This document shows, piece after piece, positions 5,310 to 6,017 of a stretch of 6,017 nucleotides of DNA. This DNA comes from JBAXBF01 sp034429745 (GTDB lineage Bacteria > Chloroflexota > Anaerolineae > Anaerolineales > DRKV01): contig DAOUFY010000025.1 in NCBI GenBank assembly GCA_034429745.1, forward strand, positions 1 to 6,017, read 5' to 3'. The notes below the pieces were generated by a model. That model was not told where the DNA came from. It saw only the letters and a list, made by a program, of their open reading frames with translations, and did not search any database. Within the stretch, counting starts at the first letter, position 1. Each line of letters begins with the position of its first letter. The translations under genes were made by a program, and so were the position numbers.

Positions 5310-6017
5310 TTAATCCAAAATTTTAGTAATCACACCTGCACCAACCGTCAAGCCACCTTCACGGATGGCAAATTTTGACCCCTGTTCCAACGCAACCGGA
5401 ACTATCAATTCTACCTCAAGATTTACATTGTCCCCAGGCATCACCATCTCTACCCCTTGCGGTAACTTGATGCTCCCAGTTACGTCCATCGTCCGAATAT
5501 AAAACTGCGGCCGATACCCAGTGAAGAATGGCTTGTGCCGCCCGCCTTCCTCTTTCTTCAGCACATACACTTCACTCATAAACTTGCGGTGCGGTTGGAT
5601 GCTCTTCGGCTTCGCTAAAACCATCCCACGCTCTACCTGGTCGCGGTCTATGCCTCGCAGTAATACTCCTGCATTGTCCCCAGCTAACCCTTCTTCTAAT
5701 GTCTTGTGGAACATCTCTACCCCTGTTACTACCGTGGATAGAATCTCGTCCCTCAATCCTACAATCTCTACCGCATCGCCTACTTTCACCCGTCCACGCT
5801 CTATACGCCCTGTTACTACTGTACCACGCCCTTTGATCGTGAATACATCTTCAATCGGCATCATGAACGGCTTATCTACATCTCTCACCGGCTCCGGTAT
5901 GTATTCATCTACTACTTTCAACAATTCTTTGATGCATGCATACTCCGGCGCATTCGGGTCTGTGCTCTTGCTTTCTAATGCCTGCAGTGCACTCCCTTTC
6001 ACGATCGGTATCTCATC
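5310..6017 (-). CDS. tuf: Elongation factor Tu, N-terminal part outside the window
   Basis: GTPase that brings aminoacyl-tRNA to the ribosomal A site. The frame is open through the right edge (DEIPIVKGSAL), so a GTG at 6002 is just an internal valine and the gene continues. 235 of about 400 residues are visible. These are the end of the GTPase domain with the G5 motif GSAL, then domain 2 (PFMMPIEDVFTIKGRGTVVTGRIERG), then domain 3 (GGRHKPFFTGYRPQFYIRT, MPGDNVNLEVELI, ending AIREGGLTVGAGVITKILD). The stop TAA at 5310-5312 is 23 bp before rpmG. No frameshift or missing segment is seen. Promoter and start are outside the window. Confidence 0.98.
   Translation of the reverse strand, partial: DEIPIVKGSALQALESKSTDPNAPEYACIKELLKVVDEYIPEPVRDVDKPFMMPIEDVFTIKGRGTVVTGRIERGRVKVGDAVEIVGLRDEILSTVVTGVEMFHKTLEEGLAGDNAGVLLRGIDRDQVERGMVLAKPKSIQPHRKFMSEVYVLKKEEGGRHKPFFTGYRPQFYIRTMDVTGSIKLPQGVEMVMPGDNVNLEVELIVPVALEQGSKFAIREGGLTVGAGVITKILD

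Noticed and set aside
1..6017. Search for a mobile element, CRISPR array, toxin-antitoxin or defence system
   Set aside because: No direct-repeat array, transposase, integrase or unrecognised gene pair is present. All substantial coding space is explained by known housekeeping genes and one permease.

Overview
The window holds the translation and early transcription gene cluster tuf - rpmG - tRNA-Trp - secE - nusG - rplK - rplA - rplJ - rplL. All of it lies on the minus strand, so it reads from the right edge to the left. A convergent plus-strand gene for an APC-superfamily amino acid permease enters from the left edge. Both edge genes are cut by the window: the permease lacks its N-terminus and tuf lacks roughly its first 165 codons.

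Organism: a bacterium with mid-40s G+C by eye, strong AAGGAGG-type ribosome binding sites and ATG, GTG and TTG starts. The cluster ends after rplL without rpoB/rpoC. From memory this layout, with tRNA-Trp between rpmG and secE, resembles Chloroflexota such as Dehalococcoides. A Firmicutes-like lineage cannot be excluded. No rRNA or other decisive marker is present, so this assignment is tentative.

Layout: 2-1435 permease (+); 1481-1524 terminator hairpin between the convergent genes; 1550-1936 rplL; 1991-2512 rplJ with a TTG start; 2513-2721 long leader with an L10-binding motif and an attenuator-like hairpin; 2722-3441 rplA; 3497-3922 rplK with a GTG start; 3988-4662 nusG; 4698-4922 secE; 4955-4997 a strong hairpin between secE and tRNA-Trp; 5015-5087 tRNA-Trp(CCA); 5119-5286 rpmG; 5310-6017 tuf 3' part.

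Together the minus-strand genes supply elongation factor Tu, a tRNA, ribosomal protein L33, the SecE translocase subunit, the transcription factor NusG, and the L11/L1 and L10/L12 ribosomal stalk proteins. Control looks autogenous. rplK and rplA are each preceded by an RNA hairpin that mimics the L1 site of 23S rRNA, and rplJ is preceded by an L10-leader RNA. The duplicated L1-site mimic is the most interesting signal. I found no novel defence, mobile or biosynthetic system.
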